Assembly: GCA_963775635.1 (NCBI GenBank)
Contig: CAVZJO010000010.1
Span: 62,001 to 126,000 of the forward strand
Direction: 5' to 3'
DNA from: JALORV01 sp963775635
GTDB taxonomy: Bacteria; Pseudomonadota; Gammaproteobacteria; Burkholderiales; Burkholderiaceae_F
Length of the DNA: 64,000 nt
The notes beneath the pieces are model-generated. The model was given only the letters and a program-made list of their open reading frames with translations. It was not told where the DNA came from and did not search any database. Positions 36,630 to 47,087 of this stretch are shown one piece after another. Each line of letters begins with the position of its first letter. Position 1 is the first letter of the stretch. The position numbers were made by a program, and so were the translations under genes.

Positions 36630-36967
36630 TAACGGCGCTCCGGGCCGCCCGGCACCTCGACCACGGCACCCGATTGCCGCGCCGCGCTCGCCATGCGGTC
36701 GGCCTCTGTCTCGCTGCCAGGCTCCTGTTGCGAAGAGCCGCGCAGGTGCTGCACTTCGCGCCTCATCCGGTAGATGGGCAGTGCGAGTGCAAGTGCCCCA
36801 AGCAGCGCACCGACTGCGACGCAGGCCAGCATAACGAGGATCAGCGGAACGTGGTCCCACCCAATGTCCGCCGTCAGCCGCACGGGCACTGGCGTCGTGT
36901 TCCTCAGGGCGAACCACAGCACGAGCAGGAAGAAGCCCACCTTGACGATCCACGACAGCAGCGTCAT
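36629..36967 (-). CDS. lapA: LPS assembly protein LapA
   Basis: A 112-residue membrane protein with two hydrophobic helices (VKVGFFLLVLWFALRN and VPLILVMLACVAVGALLGAL), then a basic/polar tail. NTTPVPVRL between the helices is typical of LapA/DUF1049. It partners LapB. The ATG at 36967 follows GGAGGCGCAA; a GTG four codons upstream is less likely. Confidence 0.85.
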   Translation of the reverse strand: MTLLSWIVKVGFFLLVLWFALRNTTPVPVRLTADIGWDHVPLILVMLACVAVGALLGALALALPIYRMRREVQHLRGSSQQEPGSETEADRMASAARQSGAVVEVPGGPERR

Positions 36968-37039
36968 TTGCGCCTCCACGGCAGTAGCCGCAATCAGTCG
37001 GTCATTGTAGGCAAGCCCCGCATAAACGTAGTCGCGGAC

Positions 37040-37065
37040 AAAAAAAGACCGCGCAGAGCGCGGTC
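37040..37065 (-). terminator. Rho-independent terminator after ihfB
   Basis: On the minus strand, GACCGCG-CTCTG-CGCGGTC is followed by a run of seven T. It lies just past the ihfB stop, so lapA-lapB-cysM probably have their own promoter between 36968 and 37040. Confidence 0.8.
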
Positions 37066-37086
37066 GCGATCGTCGTGCGTGCAGTG

Positions 37087-37395
37087 TCAGTCGTCGTCCT
37101 CGGAGGACGAGTGCTCTTCGCCGTCGACGCGTTCGCGCAGTTCCTTGCCCGCCTTGAAGTGAGGCACGTACTTGGCTGGGACCTGCACACGATCTCCCGA
37201 CTTCGGATTGCGTCCGATACGCGGCGGCCGGTAGTTGAGAGCGAAACTACCGAATCCCCGAATCTCGATGCGCTGGCCACCGGCCAGCGCCTCGGTCATC
37301 GCCTCGAGCATCGTATTGACGGCTTCATCGGCGTCCCGTGCAACCAGGCGGGGATTGCGCTCCGCCAGTCGCGCGATCAACTCCGATTTGGTCAT
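37087..37395 (-). CDS. ihfB: Integration host factor beta subunit
   Basis: A 102-residue DNA-bending protein: MTKSELIARLAERNPRLVAR, RIEIRGFGSFALNYRPPRIG and RNPKSGDRVQVPAKYVPHFK, the last containing the Pro that inserts into DNA. An acidic tail (EEHSSSEDDD) is added. The ATG at 37395 matches the usual MTKSEL start; a TTG three codons earlier has a better-spaced GGGAG and could be used. It is 36 nt after rpsA, the usual neighbour. Confidence 0.93.
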   Translation of the reverse strand: MTKSELIARLAERNPRLVARDADEAVNTMLEAMTEALAGGQRIEIRGFGSFALNYRPPRIGRNPKSGDRVQVPAKYVPHFKAGKELRERVDGEEHSSSEDDD

Positions 37396-37431
37396 CGTCT
37401 TCAACGAACGACTCCCTGTCTCGTCTGCCTG

Positions 37432-39165
37432 TTACTTGGTCTGGGTGGTGTCCAGCTTGGCCTTCAGCAGCGCACCGAGATTGGTAGTCCCGGTCTGTGC
37501 CTCAGCCTGCATGCGCTCCATCGTCGCCGAAGTCTCAGCGGAGTCTTTCGCCTTGATCGACAGGTTGATGTTGCGGTTCTTGCGATCGATGTTGATGATC
37601 ATGCCGTTGACGGTATCACCTTCCTTCAGGTGGTTGCGGGCGTCCTCGACCCGGTCGGCCGCAATCTCCGAAGCGCGCAGGTAACCCTCGATATCACCGC
37701 CCAGGTCGATGACCGCTCCCTTCGCATCCACGCTCTTGACTTGACCTGTGACGAGCGAACCCTTCTCGTGACCGGCCGCGAAGTTGGTGAACGGATCGCC
37801 CGACAGCTGCTTGACGCCCAGCGAAATGCGCTCGCGCTCGGTGTCGATCGCCAGCACCATCGCCTCGATCTCGTCGCCCTTCTTGTACTTGCGAACTGCG
37901 TCCTCGCCGGTCTCGCTCCACGACAGGTCTGAAAGGTGCACCAGACCGTCGATGCCGCCATTCAGGCCGATGAACACGCCGAAGTCAGTGATCGACTTGA
38001 TCTGGCCTTTCACCTTGTCGCCCTTCTTGTGCGAATGCGCGAAGTCATCCCACGGATTGGGCTTGCACTGCTTCATGCCGAGGCTGATCCGGCGGCGCTC
38101 TTCGTCGATCTCGAGCACCATGACCTCGACCTCGTCGCCCAACTGAACGACCTTCTTCGGATCGACGTTCTTGTTGGTCCAGTCCATCTCGGAGACATGC
38201 ACCAGACCTTCGATGCCGGCCTCGATCTCGACAAACGCGCCGTAGTCCGTGATGTTGGTGACCTTGCCGAACAGGCGTGTGCCCTGCGGATAGCGACGCG
38301 CCAAGCCGACCCACGGATCCTCGCCGAGCTGCTTGACGCCCAGCGAAACGCGGTTCTTCTCCTGGTCGAACTTCAAGACCTTGGCGGTGATTTCCTGGCC
38401 GACTTGCACCACTTCGCTCGGATGCCGAACGCGACGCCAGGCCAAATCGGTGATGTGCAGCAAACCGTCGATGCCACCCAGGTCGACGAACGCACCGTAG
38501 TCGGTGATGTTCTTGACCGTGCCTTTGACGATCGCCCCTTCCTTCAGATTCTCGAGCAGCTTCGCGCGCTCTTCGCCCATGCTGGCCTCGACCACCGCAC
38601 GGCGGGAGACCACAACGTTGTTGCGCTTGCGGTCAAGCTTGATGACCTTGAACTCGAGCGTCTTGCCCTCGTAAGGTGTGGTGTCCTTGACCGGACGCGT
38701 ATCGACCAGTGAGCCCGGCAGGAAGGCGCGGATGCCGTTGGTCATGACCGTGAGGCCGCCCTTGACCTTGCCGGTGATCGTGCCGGCAACCAGTTCCCCG
38801 CTGTCGAGGGCCTTTTCTAGGTTCATCCAGGCCGCGAGGCGTTTGGCCTTGTCGCGCGAAAGGATGGTGTCGCCGTAGCCGTTTTCCAGCGACTCGATGG
38901 CGACCGAGACGAAATCACCGGGCTTGACGTCGAGCTCGCCGGTATCGCTCTTGAATTCCTCGAGGGGAATGTAGGCCTCGGATTTCAGGCCGGCATTGAC
39001 GACGACGAAGTTATAGTCGACGCGGACCACCTCGGCGGTGATCACCTCGCCCTGCTTCATCTCCTGACGATTCAGGCTCTCTTCGAACAGGGCGGCGAAA
39101 CTTTCGGACTTGCTGGCGCTGCTGGTGGTGCTTTTGCTGCTGCTATGAGTTGCGACAGATGACAT
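37432..39165 (-). CDS. rpsA: 30S ribosomal protein S1
   Basis: A 577-residue S1 with six OB-fold S1 repeats. The N-terminal FAALFEESLNRQEMKQGEVI binds the ribosome. Later repeats show the canonical VKNITDYGAFVDLGGIDGLL, VTNITDYGAFVEIEAGIEGL and IKSITDFGVFIGLNGGIDGL. The ATG at 39165 is chosen by family length; an ATG 11 codons upstream is in frame. The Ser/Thr-rich first 20 residues are not conserved. It is essential for initiation on structured mRNAs. Confidence 0.95.
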   Translation of the reverse strand: MSSVATHSSSKSTTSSASKSESFAALFEESLNRQEMKQGEVITAEVVRVDYNFVVVNAGLKSEAYIPLEEFKSDTGELDVKPGDFVSVAIESLENGYGDTILSRDKAKRLAAWMNLEKALDSGELVAGTITGKVKGGLTVMTNGIRAFLPGSLVDTRPVKDTTPYEGKTLEFKVIKLDRKRNNVVVSRRAVVEASMGEERAKLLENLKEGAIVKGTVKNITDYGAFVDLGGIDGLLHITDLAWRRVRHPSEVVQVGQEITAKVLKFDQEKNRVSLGVKQLGEDPWVGLARRYPQGTRLFGKVTNITDYGAFVEIEAGIEGLVHVSEMDWTNKNVDPKKVVQLGDEVEVMVLEIDEERRRISLGMKQCKPNPWDDFAHSHKKGDKVKGQIKSITDFGVFIGLNGGIDGLVHLSDLSWSETGEDAVRKYKKGDEIEAMVLAIDTERERISLGVKQLSGDPFTNFAAGHEKGSLVTGQVKSVDAKGAVIDLGGDIEGYLRASEIAADRVEDARNHLKEGDTVNGMIINIDRKNRNINLSIKAKDSAETSATMERMQAEAQTGTTNLGALLKAKLDTTQTK

Positions 39166-39303
39166 GGTGGGAACCCGATCGATACCTTCTATGACCATTC
39201 ACGCTTCGGCATTGCGCCTCGGCGGAGTTGATGACACGCAGCGGGAGAACCTGAACGGGGCTGGCCCCGCAAACAAAGACGTCCCGCTGCACCCTGTGTT
39301 GCT

Positions 39304-39981
39304 CTACCTGCTCCGAACTGCCGCATACCAGTTCAACACCTGGATCACGACCTCGTCGATCGTGAGCCCGGATGAGTCGAGCTGGTGAGCATCTTCCGCC
39401 GGCTTCAGCGGGGCGGCCGACCGCTCGATATCGCGGCGGTCGCGCTCCTCAAGTTCGCGCGAAAGATCGGAGATGTTAGACGAAAATCCTTTGTCGATCA
39501 ACTGCTTATGTCGGCGATCCGCACGCGCGGCGACGCTCGCCGTCAGGAAAACCTTGAGGGCGGCATCGGGGAAAACCACGGTCCCCATGTCCCGCCCGTC
39601 TGCTACCAGCCCAGGCGGCTGCCTGCAGCGCCGCTGCAGGTTGAGCAGCGTCTGACGAACCGAAGGATGGACAGCAACCTGGGAGGCCGCCCGACTCACT
39701 TCCTCAGTGCGGATCAGATCCGAGACATCCTGGCCATCCAGTGCGATCCGGTTGTTCATGAAGCGAGGCGCCATCGATGCGGCCAGATCGGCAAGCGCCC
39801 ACGCATCATCCGCTCCCACGTTCCGTTGCAGTGCGCGCCACGCAACGAGCCGGTACAGCGCACCGCTGTCGAGGTAATGAAAGCCGAGCGTCCTGGCCAC
39901 GGCCTGCGCGATCGTGCCCTTTCCCGACGCGGTCGGGCCATCGATGGCGATCACTGGCGGCAACACAGGCGCTGCGGTCAT
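39304..39981 (-). CDS. cmk: Cytidylate kinase
   Basis: A 225-residue CMP/dCMP kinase. VIAIDGPTASGKGTIAQAVA is the P-loop, followed by LGFHYLDSGALYRLVAW, LVADGRDMGTVVFPDAALKV and FLTASVAARADRRHKQL. It phosphorylates CMP and dCMP. The ATG overlaps the aroA stop by four bases (ATGA). The gap to rpsA (39199-39303... 138 nt in all) probably holds the rpsA promoter and a small GGGGC-TG-GCCCC hairpin. Confidence 0.93.
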   Translation of the reverse strand: MTAAPVLPPVIAIDGPTASGKGTIAQAVARTLGFHYLDSGALYRLVAWRALQRNVGADDAWALADLAASMAPRFMNNRIALDGQDVSDLIRTEEVSRAASQVAVHPSVRQTLLNLQRRCRQPPGLVADGRDMGTVVFPDAALKVFLTASVAARADRRHKQLIDKGFSSNISDLSRELEERDRRDIERSAAPLKPAEDAHQLDSSGLTIDEVVIQVLNWYAAVRSR

Positions 39982-41283
39982 TGCCTGCCGACCAGCGACG
40001 CCAGCTTGGTGAAGTACTCAGGGAAGGTCTTCGCCACGCAACCGGGATCGCGGATGTGTACCGGCACGCCACCCGCGGCAGCGAGCGCGAAACACATCGC
40101 GATGCGGTGATCGTCGTAGGTGTCGATCGTCGCTTCCTGCAGCCGATCGGGCGGGCTGATCCGCAGCCAGTCCGGCCCTTCCTCGATCTGCGCGCCGAGC
40201 TTGCGCAGTTCGGTGGCCATCGCCGCGATGCGATCGGTTTCCTTCACTCGCCACGAGCCGATATTGCGCAGGGTGCTTGGTCCTTCGGCGAACAGCGCAG
40301 CTACCGCGAGGGTCATCGCGGCATCGGGTATGTGATTGAGGTCCATGTCGATGCCACGCAGTCGCCCGGTCGCGGGCGCGGCCGCACCAAGATAGTCGTC
40401 TCCGAGCTCGATCGTTGCGCCCATGCGCTCGAGCGCGTCGACAAAACGGATGTCGCCCTGGATGCTGTCGCGGCCGACGCCGCGAACGCGGACAGGTCCG
40501 CCGGCAATGGCACCCAGCGCTAGGAAGTACGAGGCCCCGGATGCGTCTCCTTCGACTCGAATGCTGCCCGGTGCGCGATAGGTCGCCCTTGGAACGATGA
40601 ACTCATCGCCACTGTGCTCGACGTCGACGCCGAACCGGGCCATCAGCGCGATCGTCATCTCGATATACGGGCGCGAGATCAGTGGCCCGTCGACTCCTGA
40701 TGCGCAAGCCTTGAGCCGGCGCCACCAGCGGTGCCGCCATCAGCAGGCCGGTGAGGAACTGGCTCGACACGTCACCCCGCACCGATGCACGGTCCGAGCT
40801 TAACTGCGTTGCCGGGTCGATCCGCAGCGGCGGATAGCCGCGCTGACCGATATAGACGATCCGCGCGCCCAAGGCATTCAGCGCATCGACCAGGTCGCCG
40901 ATCGGCCGCTCGCGCATGCGCGGCACGCCGTCGAGGTGATACTGGCCGCCCGAGAACGCCAGTGCGGCAGTCAGCGAGCGAAAGGCCGTGCCGGCATTGC
41001 CGAGGAAGAGATCGGCGCTGCGCACGGGCAGCGCGCCGCCACAGCCAGCTACGCGCAGCGAGTCGGGGCCCGCTTGTTCGGTGGCGATGCCGAGTTGCCC
41101 CAGCGCCGCGCGCATCACGCGCGTGTCGTCGGCGTCGAGCAGACCATCGATCAGCGTTGCGCCGTCGGCCAGCGCGGCGAGCAGCAGGACCCGGTTGGAG
41201 ATGCTCTTGGAACCCGGCAGAGTCACCGAGCCGGCGGCTCGGTGAATCGGGTCAACAGTGAGGACGGCCGGCCAGGAAGTCAC
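39978..41283 (-). CDS. aroA: EPSP synthase, frameshifted
   Basis: 3-phosphoshikimate 1-carboxyvinyltransferase of the shikimate pathway, about 434 residues. Front half: GSVTLPGSKSISNRVLLLAA, LFLGNAGTAFRSLTAALAF, DVSSQFLTGLLMAAPLV. Frame is lost after GLRIR near 40700. The expected VDGPLISRPYIEMTIALMAR resumes in the next frame and runs through SWRVKETDRIAAMATELRKL and TYDDHRIAMCFALAA to the stop at 39978. One extra base at about 40695-40703 explains it. The pathway would be dead without it, so an error is likely. No pilin gene normally lies next to it. Confidence 0.88.
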
Positions 41284-41317
41284 GTGGCGATGATGCCACG
41301 CACGAGGGTCCGGCGAT

Positions 41318-41752
41318 TCAACGGCCCCAGCAGAGATTGATGTCGAGAGTGCCGGTCCTATCGCGCAGGCCCGTGCTGTCGAGAGTCAGGTTTCCGCAGC
41401 CGTCGCCGTCCATGCGCCCGACGGGCGTTGCCGTCAACGTGTATGTCGCTGCGGCGGTACTTGCCGCCGTGATGTTGTACATCGCAGTGCCGGACATCGG
41501 CGAGTTCTGCAGGGGCGCCGGCAAGGCCGGCGGATTCGGCAGTGGTACGATAGGCCGTTTTCGGTGCGCCAGCGCTCCATCCACTGCGCCGCGTGCGTCA
41601 GCGTCGCGCGCGCTTCGCTGCGGTGGCCGCGGGCGATGTACTTAAAGTATTCCGGAACGGCGATCGCCGTCAGAATCGCGACGATCGCCATTACCGTTAC
41701 CAGCTCGATCAGCGTGAAGCCACCCGTCCGCCTTGCGGCGGCGGGCAGCCAT
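41318..41752 (-). CDS. pilE: Type IV pilin-like protein PilE, frameshifted
   Basis: A minor pilin. GGFTLIELV / TVMAIVAILTAIAVPEYFKY is the class III prepilin cleavage site and hydrophobic helix (G-F after the leader; Glu at +5). Then RGHRSEARATLTHAAQWMER, and after a second frame change PNPPALPAPLQNSPMSGTAM to DGCGNLTLDSTGLRD and the stop. The leader (MAARRRKADG) is one frame off the helix near 41725; another shift is near 41560. Reconstructed size ~145 residues. It follows pilY1 by 32 nt, as in other minor pilin clusters. Confidence 0.75.
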
Positions 41753-41784
41753 GGTTGGTCCGGCGGCCATCGCCTGCATCAGCT

Positions 41785-44700
41785 TCAGCGGACCGGCCGC
41801 CACGTTCGGATCGGGAACAGGCCGCCGCACGCGAGGGGCACGTGGCCGGTCTGCACATTGATCTGGCTGAACAACTTCATGCACTGCAGGTCCTTGTCGG
41901 CTACCGTGAAGTTAGTGTCACCTTGACGCGTGAGGTTCGCCCCCTGGCTCGCCTCCTGCTTGCTGATCGTGTTGGACGGCTGGCCTGCGGCAATCTCCTC
42001 TTGGACGAGGTCCGTCGCCGCACCGATGACACCATTTATCTTTGTCGCCTTGATCCCCGTGATGCCTGCACCCATCGGGATGACGTAGATAAACGACGTG
42101 CCACCGCCTGCGCACGGGTCGCCCGTAGTCGAGGGCTGGAATGACACCATCGTCAGAAGGCCGCGATCGATGGTCGGGTTGGTAATGACGCGTTCGCCCG
42201 CAGGCGCCTGATTCGGAGCAACCAGGTCGACGTACCAGCCGCGCTTGACGCCCCAGGCGAATCCGGCGGTACCGGTCAAGGTTCGTTCAACAACGTTGTT
42301 GACCGTGTTCTCCGCAAAGCCGAACTGCTGGAGCTGCGCCTTCGTGATCGGCGCCTTGTCACCCGGGCGCACCCAGAGGCCGTAAATCGACTGGACTTCG
42401 GCGTTGGTCTGGTCCGGATACTCGAAGAACTTTCCGGTGCCGAAGACTACGTAGGACCCGCCCAGCGGATGTGTCGCCGCGCGGGGAGCTGCCGTGATCG
42501 GCTGCTGCTGGTTCGATCCGTTCACCGCGGAGTACAGCGGTATCGGCGTGTTGCCTGATGAGTCATTCGGATCCTCGGTTTCGATGCGCCATTGGGTCGG
42601 ATCCGAGTTGCTCAAGTCGAACTTCCAGAGGTTGCCCTGGTAATCGCCCGAGTAGGCTCCGACGACGTTGCGGTTCGAGTCGAAGATCACGCTGACATTC
42701 GCCAGCCCGTTAATGGCACCGTTCGGGTCGCAACGACCGCCTTGCTCGTTGGCGCCGAAGTCCACCCCGCTGTTCTTCTTGCAGGTGTCGATCTTCCTCA
42801 GCGTCTGACCCGTCTCCATGTCGATGACGAGCAGCACGGCGCGGTTGTTGGCGCTCTGATAGCCGTTCGGAACCAGAGCAGCCCACTTGCCGCCGTTCTG
42901 CCATTTGACGCTGCCGATGTAGCCATGGCCCATGACCTTGCCCAGGTCAGGTTCTTCGGCGGGCGTGATGTCCCACAGCACGTTGCTCGGGTTGAAGTTC
43001 TGCGGCGTCGTCACGTCAAGAGCGAACAGGCCCGCCGGTCCGGCGCCGCTGGAACCCATCATGACGGTCTTCCATCCACCATTGAGGTGAACATCACCCT
43101 CGACCACCGGGCCGTCGACGAAATACCTATGCGAATAGTCGACGTCGATCAGGTTCTTGAGGATCGGATAGACGCTGCGCGGAACGTAGGCAAAGAGTTC
43201 GCGTCCTCCACCCTGCTGCGGGTCGGGATTGGCGTCGAAGGCGTGGAACATGCCGGCATTGGCTCCGACATACACTGCCGCGCGCCGGTTGGCGTTGTTG
43301 CTGACATACTGCTGATAGGTGGCGCCGCCGCCCGCTGCCGGAAGCACCTGGTAATTGAAGTTGGGCGCCTTCGAATGGCGCGGCGTCGAGGAAACGATCG
43401 ACCCCAATATCGTGCTCCTGACGCGGAATCCAAGCGTATTGCCGTTCTGGTCCGGATTGTTGACTTCCAGGCCGACCTGCTTGCCCCGGACATAGTCCAT
43501 GACATCGGCCGAAGTCAGGTCAGCCTGCTGCTGCGCATTGAGGCGTTGAACGAGTTGAACGGAACGCCGGTGTTCGGAGTGAGTCGAGGTGAAGATGTTG
43601 CGCTGATTCCATTGCGGGAAGCTCGCGCTCCACAGTGGCGCCGGCTCCGCCTGTGCATTTATCGCAGCGTTCGCCATCGCGATGGCGTCGAACGCCAACA
43701 GGCTGCCGGTCCAGACCTGCGTCGTGAACGACGCGCGAAACAGGGTACTTCCGACGGTGAGATTCGCATTGGTCGCCCCCAGCCCGGTCCCGGAGAATGC
43801 CTGCGCCGCAATGGCGCGGAACACTCCGCGGACCCGACCGCGCATCTGGTCCGGGTCGTTCGCCGAGTAGAAGTCGCCACGGGTCGCCAGCGCCGCGCGC
43901 ATCGTGTCGTTAATGCGCTCGCCGCCGGTGATCAGCGCCGGCGAGATGTCGACCACCGGCCAGTTGACCGCCTGTCCTGCCGCGATTTGCGCACGTACCG
44001 CTGGCGTATCCATCGATGCGTTCAGGCCGTAGCCGACGATGAATGTCGTCATGTCTCTGCCAGATACGAATCGTCGGGACGGTTAGGCCGTTTCTGTACG
44101 GCATTGGGCACACCCGGGCGCAGGTCGCGGTTCCACCAGTAGAGCGCCACGTCGGTCAGCGTCTGCGTGACACCGCCGTTGCCGGTGGAGTACTGAACCT
44201 CGACCGCCGGATCGTAGTTGTATGTCAGGCCCTGATACAGGCCCGAGCCCTGCATCTGCGGGCCCGTCGTCGCCAGGGACGCCGTCACCGTGCCGCCGCC
44301 CCGCCGACTGGGTCGGCCGGACTTTGTTCGTGATCAAGTGGCTGGGCCGGCGGAATCGGCGGGTTATCCGGGATGGCGGTCCATTCGCCGTCGGTCGCCA
44401 GAATCCGAAACTGCGCCGGCACGCCGCATGCTGGTCGCCGCTGCGTCCGCCGCCGATTCCCGGGTTGTCCGACCACGGGCCGAAGTCGCTGGCGTTAAGG
44501 TAGTAGGTTCCGATCGAATTGATTGCTTCCCGGTTCGGCGTGGAACCGATCCAGCCGACCGAGAAAATCCAGTCGAAGAACTGCTGGCGATCCGGGTTAC
44601 CCGGCGTGTCGGTGAAGTCGCGTACTCCGCGCACGACCGCACCGGGATGCGGCGGCGCCTGCGGGTCGTTGTCGAGGCTCGGGAAGGTCGCAGCCGTTCA

Positions 44701-46466
44701 CCCGCGGCCCGTACGGATTCCACGGATCCGGACTGTTATCGGAGTAGTTGATGCGCCCGTAGCCCAGCCGGACGAGCCGACAGGTCGCCCTTCAGGTCGG
44801 CAGCGGCCTGCGAAGTCACCGCCATGGCTGCGAACAGCCGATGCCGGTAATAGGTGAACCAGTTCGCGTAGTTCTGCATCTCCTCGACCAGCGGGTGCAG
44901 CTCGTGCCGGCGGCGCAGTCGGTGCGCGTGCGGGCGGCGCCGGTGCGCGGTTCGACCGGGACCGGGAAATTCTGTTGCCGCCCGCGCGATCAATCTCGAC
45001 CAGGCGATAATTGCTGATGAGCGCGAGGTCGTCGTCGGTTGCCGGCACCGGACCTTCATAGCGGTAGTAGCGGGCCGGAGTCAGGTTGTCGGCGGTGATG
45101 TTCTGCGGCGGGCACACCCAGTTCGGATCGGTAGCGGCGCAGTTTGTCCTGGATCTGCACAGTTTGGAATTGCACGCACTGGTTCTGGTAGACGGGGACG
45201 GTGCTCCATGAATCGCACTGCTGCGTCGTTCCGGTCTGCTGGTTCTGATACTGCACGCACTGCTGTCCTGAACACCGGCACCTGCTCATACGAGGTGCAC
45301 ACCTGTGCGAACACCGGAATCTGCTCGTATGAGGTGCACTGCTGCTGGGTGCCGATCTGCACCTGCTGGCACTGCTGCACATCGCGGTAACCCAGTTTCC
45401 GACGTCGGGTCGACGACCGTGACGATCTGGCACTGCTGCTGGTACACAGGCACGGTCTGCCAAGTCAGACATGCCCGTTCGTCCAGCCGGTCTGCTGCTG
45501 CTGCCAGGTCAGGCACTGCGCCGTTCTGCCAGCCGGTCTGCACCTGCTGATCTGCGTGCAGACATCTCCGAATACCGGCACCATACACGTACGCATCGCA
45601 CTGCTGCGTGGTGCCGGTCTGCACCTGCTGGAACTGCACGCACTGGTGCTGGTAGATCGTAATTCCACTGGATGCAGGGCGGCTGCGCGTTGCAGACCTG
45701 CGGCGGATTGGTGAAGATGTCGGCCGCCTGCGGGCCATCACCCGGCAGCGGCGCATAGATCGCGGTAATCCTGCCGGATTCGTGACCGGCTCCTCCCAGC
45801 GCACATTGAGGGCGCTCCATGTCCATCGGTCGCTGGCAGGTGAGCCGGTGAAGTAGGTTCCGCTGGGGCCGCCCACGCTGCCGCGCGATGTCGTCGCCCA
45901 GTTACGCGGCGAAGTTGGAGTTGCATTGGTGAAGCCGCGGAACCGCATATCTCGTTCGGTGAAGCGGCCGGCCGTCGCCACACCACCGGTGCCGCCGATG
46001 TCGGCATCCGGGAAGTTCTCGGAGGCGTTGGGGCGCGTTCCCTGGGCCGCCTTCGGCTTGTCGTTGTCGTTCCACGGCGTATAGGTGATCGCCGGGTCGT
46101 ACGCCAGCGGATTGTGGACGCTGGAACGCAGCGTGAACTCGTTGTGCGCCGCGACTGTCCGCGTGCCGGCGCCATACTTGGACCGTCACATTGCCCGGCA
46201 GCCGGCCAGCGGTTGTTGAACGAGAAGAAGGTCGGCGGCGGCAGCCGGTAGTCGTTCATCGACCACGAGTCGTCGAGCATGAACACGACGTTCGGGAACA
46301 CCGGATTGATCGAGAACAGCGGCTGCTGTGCGATGCTCCACGTCGCGGCATAGGCCGCCGGCTGCAGCACGATCGCCTGCGTCAGCAGGAAGACCAGAGC
46401 ACGCGCCAGGCGCTTAGTCACGGGGCCGGTTAGCGGCGCGCCGGGAGAGGTGTTGTTCGTTTTCAT
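41785..46466 (-). CDS. pilY1: Type IV pilus tip adhesin PilY1, many frameshifts
   Basis: Start ATG 46466: signal peptide ending in VLQPAAYAA, then VFMLDDSWSMNDYRLPPP, a von Willebrand A domain start with the metal-binding D-x-S-x-S. Readable pieces change frame near 46180, 45770, several times across 45100-45660, near 44930, 44700, 44640, 44430, 44290 and 44052. From 44052 to 41785 a single 755-codon frame holds the C-terminal beta-propeller (RELFAYVPRSVYPILKNLID, MMGSSGAGPAGLFALDV, VIFDSNRNVVGAYSGDYQGN with an acidic Ca-loop-like site). A Cys/Gln-rich repeat region sits inside. Total ~1560 codons, normal to large for PilY1. Confidence 0.8.
45130..45660 (-). repeat. Cys/Gln-rich repeat region within pilY1
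   Basis: Across several frames the minus strand encodes repeated units such as QCVQFQQVQTGTTQQC, QVQTGWQNGAQC, QQQTGWTNGHVC, WQTVPVYQQQC, QQVQIGTQQQC, YEQIPVFAQVC, YEQVPVF, QNQQTGTTQQC and WSTVPVYQNQC. The consensus is Q-x-Q-T-G-x-x-Q-Q-C alternating with V-P-V-[YF]-x-x-x-C, with a Cys about every ten residues for roughly 175 residues. DNA-level repetition (CTGCTGCTG, GCACTGCTGC) is obvious on the plus strand. Confidence 0.75.
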
Positions 46467-46524
46467 GGTCCAACTCCGTTGTGTCGCAGGCCCGTCCCCC
46501 GAGGCCGACAACCACTCCTTCTAT

Positions 46525-47083
46525 CTAATGCTTCGGTGTCCAACGTATTTCACTCTGCGACCGATACGTGACCCCGCCGAACGCCGTGCCATCTGCAAAC
46601 GTAACCGCTGTCGTGAACCGGTGTTTCATCAAATAGACGTTTTTTCCGGCGCCCTGCTGCTGGTTCTGCTCGTTCTCACCCGAAAAGTTCCGCAGGTGCC
46701 CGAGTTCGCTGGTGGCGTTCTCGATAACGCAATACGCCGCCGGTGGCGCCCTGCGGCAGCGTGTCCGTGAACACCTTGATCTTGGTCGGATCCAGTTGCC
46801 CCAGCGGGACTTTCCACGCGGGGGTGTTGGTGAAGTTGGTCGACGGGTACCACCAGTTCGCGTACTTCCAGTCGACGTTGATGACCGTGTGCTCGCACAG
46901 CCGCAGCAGTGACTCCGCGGCTGTCTCGCCGGAGACCAGGCGGGTCCAGTTGCCGGCCAGGCGCTCGTCGACCGTGCCGCGTTTGACCTGGGTGAGAACC
47001 AGCGTGGTGACCACCATCATGACGACCAGGACGATCGGCAGGATGACGCCGCGCTGGATGCTGCTCGACGCAATTGTTTTCAT
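46525..47083 (-). CDS. pilX: Minor pilus assembly protein PilX, frameshifted
   Basis: A PilX-like inner-membrane pilin. MKTIASSSIQRGVILPIVL then VVMMVVTTLVLTQVKRGTVD gives the N-terminal helix. DERLAGNWTRLVSGETAAES and LRLCEHTVINVDWKYANWWY fit PilX. The frame is lost near 46740; AAYCVIENATSELGHLRNFS to TYRSQSEIRWTPKH-stop at 46525 completes it in the next frame, with a normal length of about 185 residues. It lies 4 nt after pilW. Confidence 0.75.
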
Positions 47084-47087
47084 CGGA

